64,000 nucleotides of DNA. Origin: Paraburkholderia solisilvae. GTDB lineage: Bacteria; Pseudomonadota; Gammaproteobacteria; Burkholderiales; Burkholderiaceae. The number at the start of each line of letters is the position of its first letter. Position 1 is the stretch's first letter. The notes under the pieces were generated by a model. The model searched no databases. It was not told the origin of the DNA and saw only the letters and a list, made by a program, of their open reading frames with translations. A program made the translations under genes and the position numbers. The stretch is taken from contig NZ_CADIKF010000042.1 in NCBI RefSeq assembly GCF_902859875.1, positions 1 through 64,000 on the forward strand, in the 5' to 3' direction. This document shows, in pieces, positions 16,884-25,957 of the stretch.

Positions 16884-17672
16884 TCACTTCGCCGGCGCGA
16901 CGTACGGCGGAATGGCCAGCGATCCGCTCGGGCCGCCGAACTGGAAGGCAGGTGTCTCCGTGATATTCGAGGTGGCGCGCGTGGTGTAGCCGGTCACGGC
17001 CTCGCTCGCTGCCGCGGGCTTCGCGGCCCCTTTCGGCGGCGCCACGATTTTCTCGATGTCGGCGAGGCGTTGCCGTGTCGTGTCGCTCGTGCTGCCGAGA
17101 CTCTGCGCACGCCGATACGCCTGATCGGCGAGGCGCAGATACAGGTCGCCGAGATTCTCATACGCGAGCCCGTAACCGGGGCTCGCTTTCGTCGCGGTTT
17201 CGAGTGCGGCGCGCGCTTCGCTGTAGCGACCCTGCTTCGCATAGAGCGCCGCGAGATTGTTGTACGGTTCGGGCAATTCGGGGTAGGTCTCGGTCAACTC
17301 GGTGAACGCGGCGATGGCGTCGTCGGTGCGATTCAGGCGTGCGAGCACCGTGGCGCGCTTGAACTTCGCCTGCGCGTCGCGCGGGTTTTGTGCGATGCGC
17401 GCATTCAGTTCGGCAAGCGCGGCGTTCCAGTTCTTTTGCGCGATCGATGCATCGGCGTCCGGGGTCGCGTCGCGTACCGCGGGCGCATGCGAAACGGCCT
17501 GGGATTTCTGCGCGAACGCGTTCGCATGAGGCAGAATGAACAGCGCAAGGCCACACAGTGTCAGGCAGAAAGCGGCGCTGAAATTGACGCGCGGCGTGCC
17601 GTCGCGCGTGACGAGCGACGCCGGCGCCGCAATGTGCGCGGCGCCTCGTGCGCGGCCGCTGGAAGATTTCAT
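16884..17672 (-). CDS. Exported tetratricopeptide-repeat protein
   Basis: 262 residues. Near the N-terminus is a hydrophobic segment (FCLTLCGLALFILPHANAFA) that looks like a signal peptide after a 30-residue basic leader. Then come TPR units: NWNAALAELNARIAQNPRDA, AKFKRATVLARLNRTDDAIA, PEPYNNLAALYAKQGRYSEA and GLAYENLGDLYLRLADQAYR. The tail is Ala/Pro-rich. TPR domains are protein-binding scaffolds; the partner is unknown. An in-frame start close to the hydrophobic segment is possible. Same strand as ppiA but separated from it by the 12-bp repeat array. Confidence 0.85.
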   Translation of the reverse strand: MKSSSGRARGAAHIAAPASLVTRDGTPRVNFSAAFCLTLCGLALFILPHANAFAQKSQAVSHAPAVRDATPDADASIAQKNWNAALAELNARIAQNPRDAQAKFKRATVLARLNRTDDAIAAFTELTETYPELPEPYNNLAALYAKQGRYSEARAALETATKASPGYGLAYENLGDLYLRLADQAYRRAQSLGSTSDTTRQRLADIEKIVAPPKGAAKPAAASEAVTGYTTRATSNITETPAFQFGGPSGSLAIPPYVAPAK

Positions 17673-17997
17673 AGGAGAGGTCTGGGTGTTATACTCCGAG
17701 CCATTCTAACAAAAGGTCTGCGCGTTCCGTCGAACCACAGACTGTCTTTCGCCACTCGTGGTCGTCTCCGCTTTGCCGGCAGTGTGATCGCCGCACCTGG
17801 TGCGCGACAGGTTTCCGTTAATCTGCGTCAGGGTGCTCGCGCGGTTTTTTTCGGGTCTCCGGTCACACCGTCGATCATGTCGGCGCATCCTGCGTCCGTT
17901 ACCGCCATATGCGTGTCATCGCGTATGAGGTATCTCGCAGCGGCGCGCGGCATGAACGAGCACAACGCGGTTTCCTTCGGCCCACGCATCGTTCTCT
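17673..17997. other. TPR gene/cysS divergent spacer
   Basis: 325 bp. It must carry promoters for both divergent genes. A TATAAC hexamer sits about 20 bp before the TPR gene on the minus strand, with no well-spaced -35. Nothing else was recognised. Confidence 0.4.
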
Positions 17998-19395
17998 ATG
18001 GAATCACTGCGCATCTACAACACGCTCGCGCGTGACAAGCAAAACTTCGTGCCGCTGCAGGACGGCGTGGTGCGGATGTACGTGTGCGGGATGACCGTGT
18101 ACGACTATTGCCACATCGGCCATGCACGTGTGATGGTGGTCTTCGACATCGTGCAACGCTGGCTGCGCGCACTCGGTTACAACGTAACATACGTGCGTAA
18201 CATCACCGACATCGACGACAAGATCATTCGCCGCGCCGTCGAGAACGGCGAGTCGATCAAATCGCTGACCGACCGTTTCATTCAGGCGATGCACGAAGAC
18301 GCGGATGCGCTCGGGGTGCAGCGTCCGGACCTCGAGCCGCGCGCGACCGCCTTCATTCCGCAGATGCTCGGCATGATCGCGAAGCTCGAAGCGAACGGTT
18401 ACGCGTACCAGGCGGCCGATGGCGACGTCAACTATGCGGTGCGCAAGTTCGCCGGCTACGGCAAGCTCTCGGGCAAGTCGCTCGAAGATTTGCGCGCGGG
18501 CGAGCGCGTCGCCGCGAACGATGCGAAGCAGGACCCGCTCGACTTCGTGCTGTGGAAGCAGTCGAAAGCCGGCGAGCCGGCCGACACCGGCTGGGATTCG
18601 AAGTATGGGCGCGGCCGCCCCGGTTGGCATATTGAATGCTCCGCAATGGGCTGCACGTTGCTCGGCGAGCAATTCGACATTCACGGCGGCGGTCAGGACC
18701 TGCAGTTTCCGCACCATGAGAATGAAATCGCGCAGAGCGAGGCTGCAACCGGGCAAACGTTTGTCAACTACTGGATGCACAACGGCTATGTGCAGATCGA
18801 CAACGAGAAGATGTCGAAGTCGCTCGGCAACTTCTTCACGATCCGCGAGGTGCTCGCGCAGTACGACGCCGAAGTGGTGCGCTTCTTCATCGCGCGCGCG
18901 CACTACCGTTCACCGCTCAACTATAGCGATGCGCACCTCGACGATGCGCGCAATGCATTGACGCGTCTTTACACGGCATTGAAAGACGTCAGTGCGGACC
19001 CGGCGCCGCTCGACTGGAACGAAGCGTACGCCGCGCGTTTTCGCGACGCGATGAACGACGACTTCAATACGCCGGTGGCGGTTGCGGTGCTGTTCGAACT
19101 GGCCAACGAGGTGAATCGCACGCGCGATGCGGCATTAGCACGGCAATTGCGTGAGCTTGCGCATGTAATCGGTTTCCTCGATCGCGAGCCGCGCGTGTTC
19201 CTGCAGCAGGCCGCGGGCAGCATGAAAGAGGGTGGGCTCGAGGTGGCGCAGATCGACGCGAAGATTGCCGCGCGCGTTGCCGCCAAGCAGGCTAAAAATT
19301 ATGCCGAGGCAGACCGGATTCGCGCTGAGTTGCTCGAAGCCGGCGTTGCACTCGAAGACAAACCCGGCGGGTTGACCGAGTGGCGGCGCGTGTGA
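17998..19395 (+). CDS. cysS: Cysteinyl-tRNA synthetase
   Basis: Class I aminoacyl-tRNA synthetase of 465 residues. Zinc ligands are in YVCGMTVYD (C30), ECSAMG and HHENE; the HIGH motif is exact (CHIGHARV), and KMSKSLGN is near residue 270. The C-terminal anticodon-binding helical domain ends with the Burkholderia-like tail GLTEWRRV. It is followed 47 bp later by the glycosylase gene. Confidence 0.98.
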   Translation: MESLRIYNTLARDKQNFVPLQDGVVRMYVCGMTVYDYCHIGHARVMVVFDIVQRWLRALGYNVTYVRNITDIDDKIIRRAVENGESIKSLTDRFIQAMHEDADALGVQRPDLEPRATAFIPQMLGMIAKLEANGYAYQAADGDVNYAVRKFAGYGKLSGKSLEDLRAGERVAANDAKQDPLDFVLWKQSKAGEPADTGWDSKYGRGRPGWHIECSAMGCTLLGEQFDIHGGGQDLQFPHHENEIAQSEAATGQTFVNYWMHNGYVQIDNEKMSKSLGNFFTIREVLAQYDAEVVRFFIARAHYRSPLNYSDAHLDDARNALTRLYTALKDVSADPAPLDWNEAYAARFRDAMNDDFNTPVAVAVLFELANEVNRTRDAALARQLRELAHVIGFLDREPRVFLQQAAGSMKEGGLEVAQIDAKIAARVAAKQAKNYAEADRIRAELLEAGVALEDKPGGLTEWRRV

Positions 19396-19442
19396 GCGCA
19401 CCTCGTCTTTCCCTCTGATCGATTCGCCAGGCAGGAGGCAGG

Positions 19443-20483
19443 ATGGCAACGGCCACGAAGACGCCGGCTAAACGTGCCGCGTCTCAAACGAGAACCGCAG
19501 CGGCAGTCAAACGGGTTCGCACCGATGGCGCCGCGGCTCGCGCGGACAGCGCAACGAAGGGCGCGGCCAAAGCCGCGGGCAAGTCTGTTTCGGCATCCGT
19601 AAAAGGCGGTGCGTCAGCGGCGCCGCGCAAGACGGCTGCACGGCGCGCATCGAACGGCGCGGCCGGTCCGGCGCAGCCGCCGTCGGCGAAGGCAGCGCGT
19701 GCGCGCGCGAAGGGCAACGGCGAGTTGCCGGCCGAACTCGCCGGCAGCGAGCAGACGTTTGCAGCAGATCCGCTGCACGACGGCGAGGTCGTGCGCGCGA
19801 CGCGCGCGTCCGTCGATACCGAAGTCGCGGTGCCGGTGCAGATCGGCGGTCTGGCGCCGGAAGTCACGCGGCCCGCGTATTGGGACCGCGCGTGCGCGGA
19901 TCTCGTCAAGCGCGATCGCATCCTGAAGAAGCTGATTCCGAAGTTCGGGCCCGTGCATCTGCTGAGCCGCGGCGATCCGTTCGTCACGCTCGCGCGCTCG
20001 GTCGTCGGTCAGCAGATTTCCGTCGCGACCGCGCAGGCGGTGTGGGAGCGTATCGAAAGCGCGTGCCCGAGGCTCGTGCCGCAGCAGGTCATCAAGCTCG
20101 GTGCGGCGAAGCTGATCGCGTGCGGGTTGTCCAAACGCAAAACCGATTACATTCTCGATCTCGCGCAACACTTCGTGTCCGGCGCGTTGCACGTCGGCAA
20201 GTGGACCTCGATGGACGACGAGGCGGTGATCGCGGAGCTCACGCAGATTCGCGGCATCGGCCGCTGGACCGCCGAGATGTTCCTGATCTTCAACCTGTCG
20301 CGTCCGGATGTGTTGCCGCTCGACGACCTCGGCCTGATTCGCGCGATCAGCGTCAACTACTTTAGCGGCGAGCCGGTCACGCGCAGCGAAGCGCGCGAAG
20401 TGGCTGCGAACTGGGAACCGTGGCGCACGGTCGCGACGTGGTACATGTGGCGTAGCCTCGATCCGCTGGCGGCCGAAGAATAA
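19443..20483 (+). CDS. DNA-3-methyladenine glycosylase II, AlkA-type (HhH-GPD)
   Basis: Base-excision repair glycosylase of 346 residues. Residues 1 to about 120 are a basic, Ala/Lys/Arg-rich disordered leader (TKTPAKRAAS type). The catalytic domain follows: LARSVVGQQISVATAQAVWE, then the helix-hairpin-helix RGIGRWTAEMFLIF and the Asp of LPLDDLG that activates the nucleophile. The long basic leader is unusual for AlkA, but such DNA-binding leaders occur in Burkholderia. Likely co-transcribed with cysS and possibly accA. Confidence 0.9.
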   Translation: MATATKTPAKRAASQTRTAAAVKRVRTDGAAARADSATKGAAKAAGKSVSASVKGGASAAPRKTAARRASNGAAGPAQPPSAKAARARAKGNGELPAELAGSEQTFAADPLHDGEVVRATRASVDTEVAVPVQIGGLAPEVTRPAYWDRACADLVKRDRILKKLIPKFGPVHLLSRGDPFVTLARSVVGQQISVATAQAVWERIESACPRLVPQQVIKLGAAKLIACGLSKRKTDYILDLAQHFVSGALHVGKWTSMDDEAVIAELTQIRGIGRWTAEMFLIFNLSRPDVLPLDDLGLIRAISVNYFSGEPVTRSEAREVAANWEPWRTVATWYMWRSLDPLAAEE

Positions 20484-20654
20484 GTGGTGCATGCGCTCGA
20501 GGCGAACCCGGGCGAGTGCCACGTATTGAACCGCATCCGCGAGGTCATGATTCGGCGCACCTCGCAGCGGCCCGCCGCAAGCGGGTTTGAGCGGGTGCTA
20601 TCGGAATTTGAGATTCAATAGTTTTGCGACGGTTTTGACGCAGGCGGGCGCGGT

Positions 20655-20660
20655 TAGAAT
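20655..20660 (+). promoter_or_regulatory. Candidate -10 box for accA
   Basis: TAGAAT 35 bp before the accA start codon. TTGACG upstream is only 14 bp away, so the -35 is not well defined. Confidence 0.4.
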
Positions 20661-20694
20661 ACGCGCTGCCGGTAAGTCGAAGGATTAAAAACCA

Positions 20695-21666
20695 ATGAAG
20701 ACCACCTTTCTGGATTTCGAACAGCCCATCGCCGAACTCGAAGCGAAAATCGAAGAATTGCGCTTCGTGCAGGACGATTCGGCCGTCGATATTTCGGAAG
20801 AGATCGAGCGGCTGTCGAAGAAGAGCCAGCAGCTCACAAAGGATCTTTATGCGAACCTGTCGCCGTGGCAGGTGTCGCAAATCGCGCGTCATCCGCAGCG
20901 GCCGTACACGCTCGACTATGTGAACGAGCTGTTCACCGATTTCCACGAACTGCACGGCGACCGCTCCTATGCGGACGACCTGTCGATCGTCGGCGGCCTC
21001 GCGCGTTTCAACGGCCAGCCGTGCATGGTGATCGGCCATCAGAAAGGGCGCGATACGAAAGAGCGCGCGCTGCGCAATTTCGGCATGCCGCGTCCCGAAG
21101 GCTATCGCAAGGCCGAGCGCCTGATGCGCGTGGCCGAGAAATTCGGTTTGCCGCTCTTCACGTTTATCGATACGCCCGGTGCGTATCCGGGCATCGGCGC
21201 GGAAGAGCGCGGCCAGTCGGAAGCGATCGGCCGCAATCTGTATGTGATGGCCGAGCTGAAAATACCGATCATCGCGACGATCATCGGTGAAGGCGGCTCG
21301 GGCGGCGCGCTGGCTATCGCAGTCGGCGACAGCGTGCTGATGCTGCAGTTCTCCACATATTCGGTGATCTCGCCGGAAGGTTGTGCGTCGATTCTGTGGA
21401 AGAGCGCCGCGAAGGCGCCCGAAGCAGCCGAAGCGCTCGGTCTGACCGCGCATCGCCTGAAGGCGCTCGGGTTGATTGACAAGATTGTCAATGAACCGCT
21501 CGGCGGCGCGCATCGCGATCCGAAGGGCATGGCCGCGATGCTGCGCCGGGCACTGGCCGATTCGCTGCGCCAGTTCCAGGGCATGAGCGCCAACGACCTG
21601 CGTCAGCGCCGCTTCGAGCGGCTGATGGCGTACGGCAAGTTCAAGGAAACGACGCCGGACGCGTAA
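20695..21666 (+). CDS. accA: Acetyl-CoA carboxylase carboxyltransferase subunit alpha
   Basis: Subunit of the enzyme making malonyl-CoA for fatty acid synthesis. 323 residues, standard length. It starts MKTTFLDFEQPIAELEAKIE and contains the family signatures GHQKGRDTKERALRNFGMPR, FIDTPGAYPGIGAEERGQSE and GEGGSGGALAI. AAGGA ribosome-binding site 9-10 nt upstream. Confidence 0.98.
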   Translation: MKTTFLDFEQPIAELEAKIEELRFVQDDSAVDISEEIERLSKKSQQLTKDLYANLSPWQVSQIARHPQRPYTLDYVNELFTDFHELHGDRSYADDLSIVGGLARFNGQPCMVIGHQKGRDTKERALRNFGMPRPEGYRKAERLMRVAEKFGLPLFTFIDTPGAYPGIGAEERGQSEAIGRNLYVMAELKIPIIATIIGEGGSGGALAIAVGDSVLMLQFSTYSVISPEGCASILWKSAAKAPEAAEALGLTAHRLKALGLIDKIVNEPLGGAHRDPKGMAAMLRRALADSLRQFQGMSANDLRQRRFERLMAYGKFKETTPDA

Positions 21667-21789
21667 GCCGGCAGCGCGTGCACACGTCACGCGCGGCGCG
21701 AATGCGTACGGGTCCGGGTGGGCGCGGGTGTGGCCGAGGCGTCGTCGGTGGCCGGCGGGTCGTTTCGTCGACTCGCCGTCGGAGCGTGT

Positions 21790-21833
21790 TCGGGTCTCGC
21801 GTGGGTCTCGCGCGGGTCCCGTTCGGCGCTCAT
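21790..21833. repeat. 11-bp tandem repeat, 3-4 units, upstream of tilS
   Basis: Units TCGGGTCTCGC (21790), GTGGGTCTCGC (21801) and GCGGGTCCCGT (21812), and a weak fourth at 21823, are contiguous. Short, but the period matches other arrays in the window. Confidence 0.5.
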
Positions 21834-21869
21834 CCTCGGGGCTCGTCTTCATACGCATCGTGAACCGTC

Positions 21870-23420
21870 GTGAATACTCCCGCTGACCCTTCCACCGATC
21901 GCATCGTGCTCGATGCGATCGGCGCTGCGCTTGCCGACGAGCCTTCCGATACCCGCATTGCGATCGCCTACAGCGGCGGCCTCGATTCGACCGTGCTGCT
22001 CGATGCGGCCGTGCGCGTCGCGGGCGCGCAGCGCTGCGTCGCGTTTCACATTCATCATGGGCTCAGTCCGAATGCCGACCGCTGGCTCGAGCATTGCGAA
22101 GCGCAGGCGGCGACGCTTGGCGTCGCATTCGCGGCGCGGCGTGTCGAAGTGCGGCGTGAGGCCGGCGTGAGCCTCGAAGCGGCGGCGCGCGATGCGCGCT
22201 ATCGCGCGCTCGATGCGCTGTGCGACGGCGAACGGGTGCAGCGCATCTGGCTTGCGCAGCACGCGGACGACCAGGCCGAAACCGTGCTGCTGCAATTGCT
22301 GCGCGGCGCGGGTCTCGCCGGGCTGGCGGCGATGGCGCCCGAGCACCGGCCGGCCGGTGCGGCCGTGACCCGTGTGCGGCCGTTGCTGCAACTGCTGCGC
22401 GCGCAACTCGAAGACTACGCGAGGCGCCGCGCGTTGCGCTGGATCGACGACGAATCGAACACCGATACGCGCTTTGCGCGCAATGCATTGCGTCATCACG
22501 TGCTGCCGCAACTGGCGGTGCACTTTCCCGGCTTTCGCGATGCGCTGGCGCGCACGGCTGCGCATGCGGGCGCGGCGCAGCGTCTCGTCGACGAGCTTGC
22601 GCGTATCGATATGCAAACGACCGCCAGCGCGGATGGACAGACGCTCGCGCGTGCCGCGCTCGTCGCGCTCGATGACGAACGCGCGCTGAACCTGCTGCGC
22701 TACTGGATGCGCACGCTCGGCCTGCCGGCCGCATCGACCGCGCGGCTCACCGATGCGCTGCGGCAGCTGCGCGATGCGCGCGACGCGCACGGCTTGCGCG
22801 TCGATCACGCCGGCCAGACGCTGCGCAGCTATCGCGGGCGGATCTATTGGGAGGCGGGCGACAGCAGCGACGCGGCCGACGAGACCGCGCTGATCGAGCG
22901 GCCGGTCGCCGAATTGGTCTGGCGCGGCGAAGCGGCGGTCTGGCGACTGTCAGCCTGGCGCGGCACGTTTGTGTTTGTCGACGCGGGGAGCGGCGCTGCG
23001 CCGGATGGCGATTCCCAGGGCCGCGTTTCGTCGGTCGGGGAGGATGCCGGCGTCAATCATCCGGTTGCGATTCCCGCTGCGCTATTGCTGAACCAGCCGT
23101 TGTTCGCGCGCGCTCGCAGCGGCGGCGAGCGCATGCGTTGCGACGCGCATGGGTCGAGCCGCACGCTGAAGAATCTGTTCCAGGAGCGGGGCGTGCCGTC
23201 ATGGAAGCGCGATGTGCCGCTGCTCTTTGCGGGCGATCTGCTGCTGTTCGTGCCGCTGCTTGGCGTGAACCTGACGGCATTGGACGCATGGCATGCGCGC
23301 GAGGCAACCCCCACGCCGCACGCGAGCGAGCCTGACGCTGCGAGCCGCCGGGGCGCCGGCCGCCTGGGCGCGAGCCGCTGGATTCGCATTGAATGGCGCG
23401 AGGATCTGTTGATTGCGTGA
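21870..23420 (+). CDS. tilS: tRNA(Ile)-lysidine synthase TilS
   Basis: ATP-dependent enzyme that converts C34 of the CAU-anticodon tRNA-Ile to lysidine. 516 residues. PP-loop SGGLDST at about residues 35-41 near the N-terminus, then HIHHGLSPNADRW, LAQHADDQAETVLLQLLRG and RWIDDESNTDTRFARNALR. The C-terminal tRNA-binding domain has the GERMRCDAHGSSRTLKNLFQ and PLLFAGDLLLFVP segments. The start is a GTG at 21870. Gene order accA-tilS-lysC is typical for the group. Confidence 0.95.
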   Translation: MNTPADPSTDRIVLDAIGAALADEPSDTRIAIAYSGGLDSTVLLDAAVRVAGAQRCVAFHIHHGLSPNADRWLEHCEAQAATLGVAFAARRVEVRREAGVSLEAAARDARYRALDALCDGERVQRIWLAQHADDQAETVLLQLLRGAGLAGLAAMAPEHRPAGAAVTRVRPLLQLLRAQLEDYARRRALRWIDDESNTDTRFARNALRHHVLPQLAVHFPGFRDALARTAAHAGAAQRLVDELARIDMQTTASADGQTLARAALVALDDERALNLLRYWMRTLGLPAASTARLTDALRQLRDARDAHGLRVDHAGQTLRSYRGRIYWEAGDSSDAADETALIERPVAELVWRGEAAVWRLSAWRGTFVFVDAGSGAAPDGDSQGRVSSVGEDAGVNHPVAIPAALLLNQPLFARARSGGERMRCDAHGSSRTLKNLFQERGVPSWKRDVPLLFAGDLLLFVPLLGVNLTALDAWHAREATPTPHASEPDAASRRGAGRLGASRWIRIEWREDLLIA

Positions 23421-23567
23421 TGCGTACGGGTGGGGCGGATCGCCGCGCCGTACAGGTTCAGCGCAGCGCGAGCCGGTTGGCTGCCGGCGTATTCGCGGCG
23501 GCTCGCCGGTCGCTCCGCGGCCGCAAAGACCGGCCGCAACGACCGGCCCGCAAAGACCGCCGCAACC

Positions 23568-23632
23568 GCCAATCGCAACCACCAATCGCAACCACCAATC
23601 GCAACCACCAATCGCAACCGCCAATCGCGCTT
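23568..23632. repeat. 13-bp tandem repeat, 5 units
   Basis: ACCAATCGCAACC at 23581, 23594 and 23607 is exact, with a one-base variant at 23568 and a decayed unit at 23620. It lies 150 bp after the tilS stop. Confidence 0.9.
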
Positions 23633-23682
23633 GTAAATTCCCCATAAATCCTTTGCGCACAAGCGTTTGCGGCGTTCCAGAC

Positions 23683-23711
23683 TTGTCAATTCGCGTCGCT
23701 TCAGGTAGGGT
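23683..23711 (+). promoter_or_regulatory. Possible promoter upstream of lysC
   Basis: TTGTCA at 23683-23688, 17-bp spacer, TAGGGT at 23706-23711. It would give a leader of about 600 nt before lysC, so its relevance is uncertain. Confidence 0.3.
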
Positions 23712-23789
23712 ATCTTGTTTGCCCGACCCGCTTCTTACGCGTTTTTCGGCGCCTCGCGGTCGAGTTTTCAGTTCAAGGTTGCGATTCAC

Positions 23790-23841
23790 ACATCACCGCG
23801 ACACATCACCACGACACGTCACGGCGAAACATCACCGCGAC
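23790..23841. repeat. 13-bp tandem repeat, 4 units
   Basis: Units at 23790, 23803, 23816 and 23829 with consensus ACATCACCGCGAC; the first and fourth are identical. The unit sequence is unrelated to the 13-bp array 150 bp to its left. Confidence 0.8.
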
Positions 23842-24313
23842 ACGTGTCACGCGCACGGTCCGCCAGTACCACGAGCGCGCTTCAGCCGCTTCATCACCGG
23901 CACGTCGAGTCCTACAGGGTTCGTATCGTGAGCGAAGAGCGGGGAGCGAGATGAGCGGCGCAGTGCGGGGGCGAAGTGTGAGGCCAAAAGTGTGAGGCCA
24001 GGCGTGGACCATCGCGCACACCCAGGTGTGAACCCGGGCGTGAACTCAAGCGCGGTGTGACTGCCGGTCCCGGAAGGCGCGCTGCGCTTGCCGCCTGTTC
24101 GAACTGATCGACCCCGGCCGCATCCGGCCTGGTCCTGCCACCGGAACATCGTGAAAAGCGGGTGAAGGGCAAATCGCGCGTGGCGCGCACGCGCTGACTC
24201 TGCGCCGCACATCTTGCCGTCGTTCCCGAACGTTGTGCTTCCAGCTTGTGCGGACGGTTTTCAGCGTGCACGGCGGCGCGTGCCTTAGCTTCTCCCTACC
24301 GTTTAGAACGACA

Positions 24314-25564
24314 ATGGCACTCATCGTACACAAATACGGCGGCACCTCGATGGGCTCGGTCGAGCGCATCAAGAACGTCGCGAAGCGAGTCGCGAAATGG
24401 CACCAGGCCGGCCACCGGATGGTCGTGGTGCCGTCCGCGATGTCCGGCGAAACGAACCGCCTGCTCGGTCTCGCAAAAGAAATCACCGCTCAGCCGAACC
24501 CGCGCGAGCTCGACATGATCGCGTCGACCGGCGAACAGGTCAGCGTCGGTTTGCTGTCCATCGCGCTGCATGACGCGGGCGTCGACGCGGTCAGCTACGC
24601 CGGCTGGCAAGTCCCGGTCAAAACCGATAGCGCGTTCACGAAAGCGCGCATCAGCGACATCGACGGCGAGCGCGTGCTGCGCGACCTCGATGCGGGCAAG
24701 GTGGTCGTGATCACCGGCTTCCAGGGCATCGATCCGGACGGCCATATCACGACGCTCGGTCGCGGCGGCTCCGATACGTCGGCGGTCGCGGTGGCAGCGG
24801 CGCTGAAGGCGGACGAGTGCCTGATCTACACCGACGTCGACGGCGTGTACACGACCGACCCGCGGGTCGTCGAAGAAGCGCGCCGGCTCGATCGCGTGAC
24901 CTTCGAGGAAATGCTGGAAATGGCGAGCCTCGGCTCGAAGGTCCTGCAGATCCGCTCGGTGGAATTCGCCGGCAAATATCAGGTGAAGACGCGCGTGTTG
25001 TCGAGCCTGACCGATCCGCTCATGCCGCTCGAAACGGAAATGGCGTCGGGTACTTTGATTACTTTTGAAGAAGACGAGACCATGGAAAAAGCAGTCATCT
25101 CCGGCATTGCATTCCAGCGGGACGAAGCCCGCATCGCCGTGATGGGTGTGCCCGACAAGCCGGGCATCGCGTATCAGATTCTCGGCCCGATCGCCGACGC
25201 GAATATCGATGTCGACATGATCATCCAGAATCAGAGCGTCGAGGGCAAGACGGCGTTCACGTTCACGGTCGGCCGCGGCGACTACCAGCGCGCGATGGAC
25301 ATCCTCACGAATCAGGTGAAGGGCCATATTTTCGCGGAGCAGGTGCTGGGCGACCCGAAGGTGTCGAAGGTATCGGTGGTCGGCGTCGGCATGCGTTCGC
25401 ACGTCGGCATCGCGAGCAAGATGTTCCGCACGCTGTCGGAAGAGGGCATCAACATCCAGATGATTTCGACCTCCGAAATCAAGATCTCGGTGCTGATCGA
25501 CGAGAAGTACATGGAGCTCGCGGTGCGCGCATTGCACAAGGCGTTTGAACTCGATCAGGCCTGA
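24314..25564 (+). CDS. lysC: Aspartate kinase LysC
   Basis: First enzyme of the lysine/threonine/methionine branch. 416 residues. Kinase domain from MALIVHKYGGTSMGSVERI through TGFQGIDPDGHITTLGRGGS and YTDVDGVYTTDPR. Two C-terminal ACT domains follow (KAVISGIAFQRDEARIAVMG; KVSVVGVGMRSHVGIASKMF), so feedback control by lysine and/or threonine is expected. ATG at 24314 fits the conserved N-terminus. An internal start for a separate beta subunit, as in some ACT-containing kinases, is possible but not demonstrated. Confidence 0.97.
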   Translation: MALIVHKYGGTSMGSVERIKNVAKRVAKWHQAGHRMVVVPSAMSGETNRLLGLAKEITAQPNPRELDMIASTGEQVSVGLLSIALHDAGVDAVSYAGWQVPVKTDSAFTKARISDIDGERVLRDLDAGKVVVITGFQGIDPDGHITTLGRGGSDTSAVAVAAALKADECLIYTDVDGVYTTDPRVVEEARRLDRVTFEEMLEMASLGSKVLQIRSVEFAGKYQVKTRVLSSLTDPLMPLETEMASGTLITFEEDETMEKAVISGIAFQRDEARIAVMGVPDKPGIAYQILGPIADANIDVDMIIQNQSVEGKTAFTFTVGRGDYQRAMDILTNQVKGHIFAEQVLGDPKVSKVSVVGVGMRSHVGIASKMFRTLSEEGINIQMISTSEIKISVLIDEKYMELAVRALHKAFELDQA

Positions 25565-25617
25565 ATCTCAGCTGAGTCTCGGCCGAATCTCAGCTGAGAT
25601 TCAGCCGATTCTCATCG
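25563..25617. repeat. 11-bp tandem repeat, 5 units, at the lysC stop
   Basis: Contiguous 11-mers with consensus GAATCTCAGCT begin at 25563, 25574, 25585, 25596 and 25607; the first and third are identical. The first overlaps the lysC stop codon. Confidence 0.8.
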
Positions 25618-25738
25618 CGCCGGTTCGGCCCCGACGGGGTCGCCCGGTCTGGCGAGATGCGGCTCGGGCGGCGTCTGCGCGGGCTTTGAGCGATGACAGT
25701 GCGGTGACATCACTGGCATAAAAATTGTGCCAGGGAAA

Positions 25739-25767
25739 TTGACCTGTCATCGTGAACCCGCTATTAT
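25739..25767 (+). promoter_or_regulatory. Sigma-70 promoter of tRNA-Ser
   Basis: TTGACC at 25739-25744, 17-bp spacer, TATTAT at 25762-25767, 43 bp before the mature tRNA. Confidence 0.75.
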
Positions 25768-25810
25768 CTTGGCTTCGTCGCGCTGCCTCCCTGGCGCGAG
25801 CGAAGGTTTG

Positions 25811-25904
25811 GGAGACGTGGCCGAGAGGTCGAAGGCACTCCCCTGCTAAGGGAGCATCTGGGCCAAAACCTGGATCGAGGGTTCGAATCCCTCCGTCTCC
25901 GCCA
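25811..25904 (+). tRNA. tRNA-Ser (anticodon GCT)
   Basis: 94 nt including encoded CCA. Acceptor stem GGAGACG pairs with CGTCTCC. The anticodon arm CTCCC-ctGCTaa-GGGAG gives anticodon GCT. The long variable arm is the serine class feature, and GGTTCGAATCC is the T arm. Confidence 0.97.
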
Positions 25905-25917
25905 GGAATGGCGGTGG

Positions 25918-25957
25918 AACCCCGTAAGTTCTCGGACTTACGGGGTTTTGTTTTTTA
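25918..25957 (+). terminator. Rho-independent terminator after tRNA-Ser
   Basis: 12-bp perfect stem (AACCCCGTAAGT at 25918, complement ending 25947), 6-nt loop, followed by TTGTTTTTT. Confidence 0.92.

Larger units (their letters stand above)
23421..24313. other. tilS/lysC spacer of 893 bp
   Basis: No believable gene. It holds two separate 13-bp tandem arrays (23568-23632 and 23790-23841), a candidate promoter at 23683-23711, and loosely repetitive GTGTGAGGCC/GTGTGAAC text around 23970-24055. Open frames crossing it are short and follow the repeats. Confidence 0.6.

Noticed and set aside
16591..16989. Plus-strand frame with HHVA repeats, and the minus-strand GYVM counterpart
   Set aside because: Both are frames through the 12-bp tandem array with no start signals or conserved flanks; open frames are expected when the unit is a multiple of three.
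23683..24313. Lysine riboswitch in the lysC leader
   Set aside because: The leader is long but no L-box-like conserved elements were recognised, and lysine riboswitches are not usual in this group.
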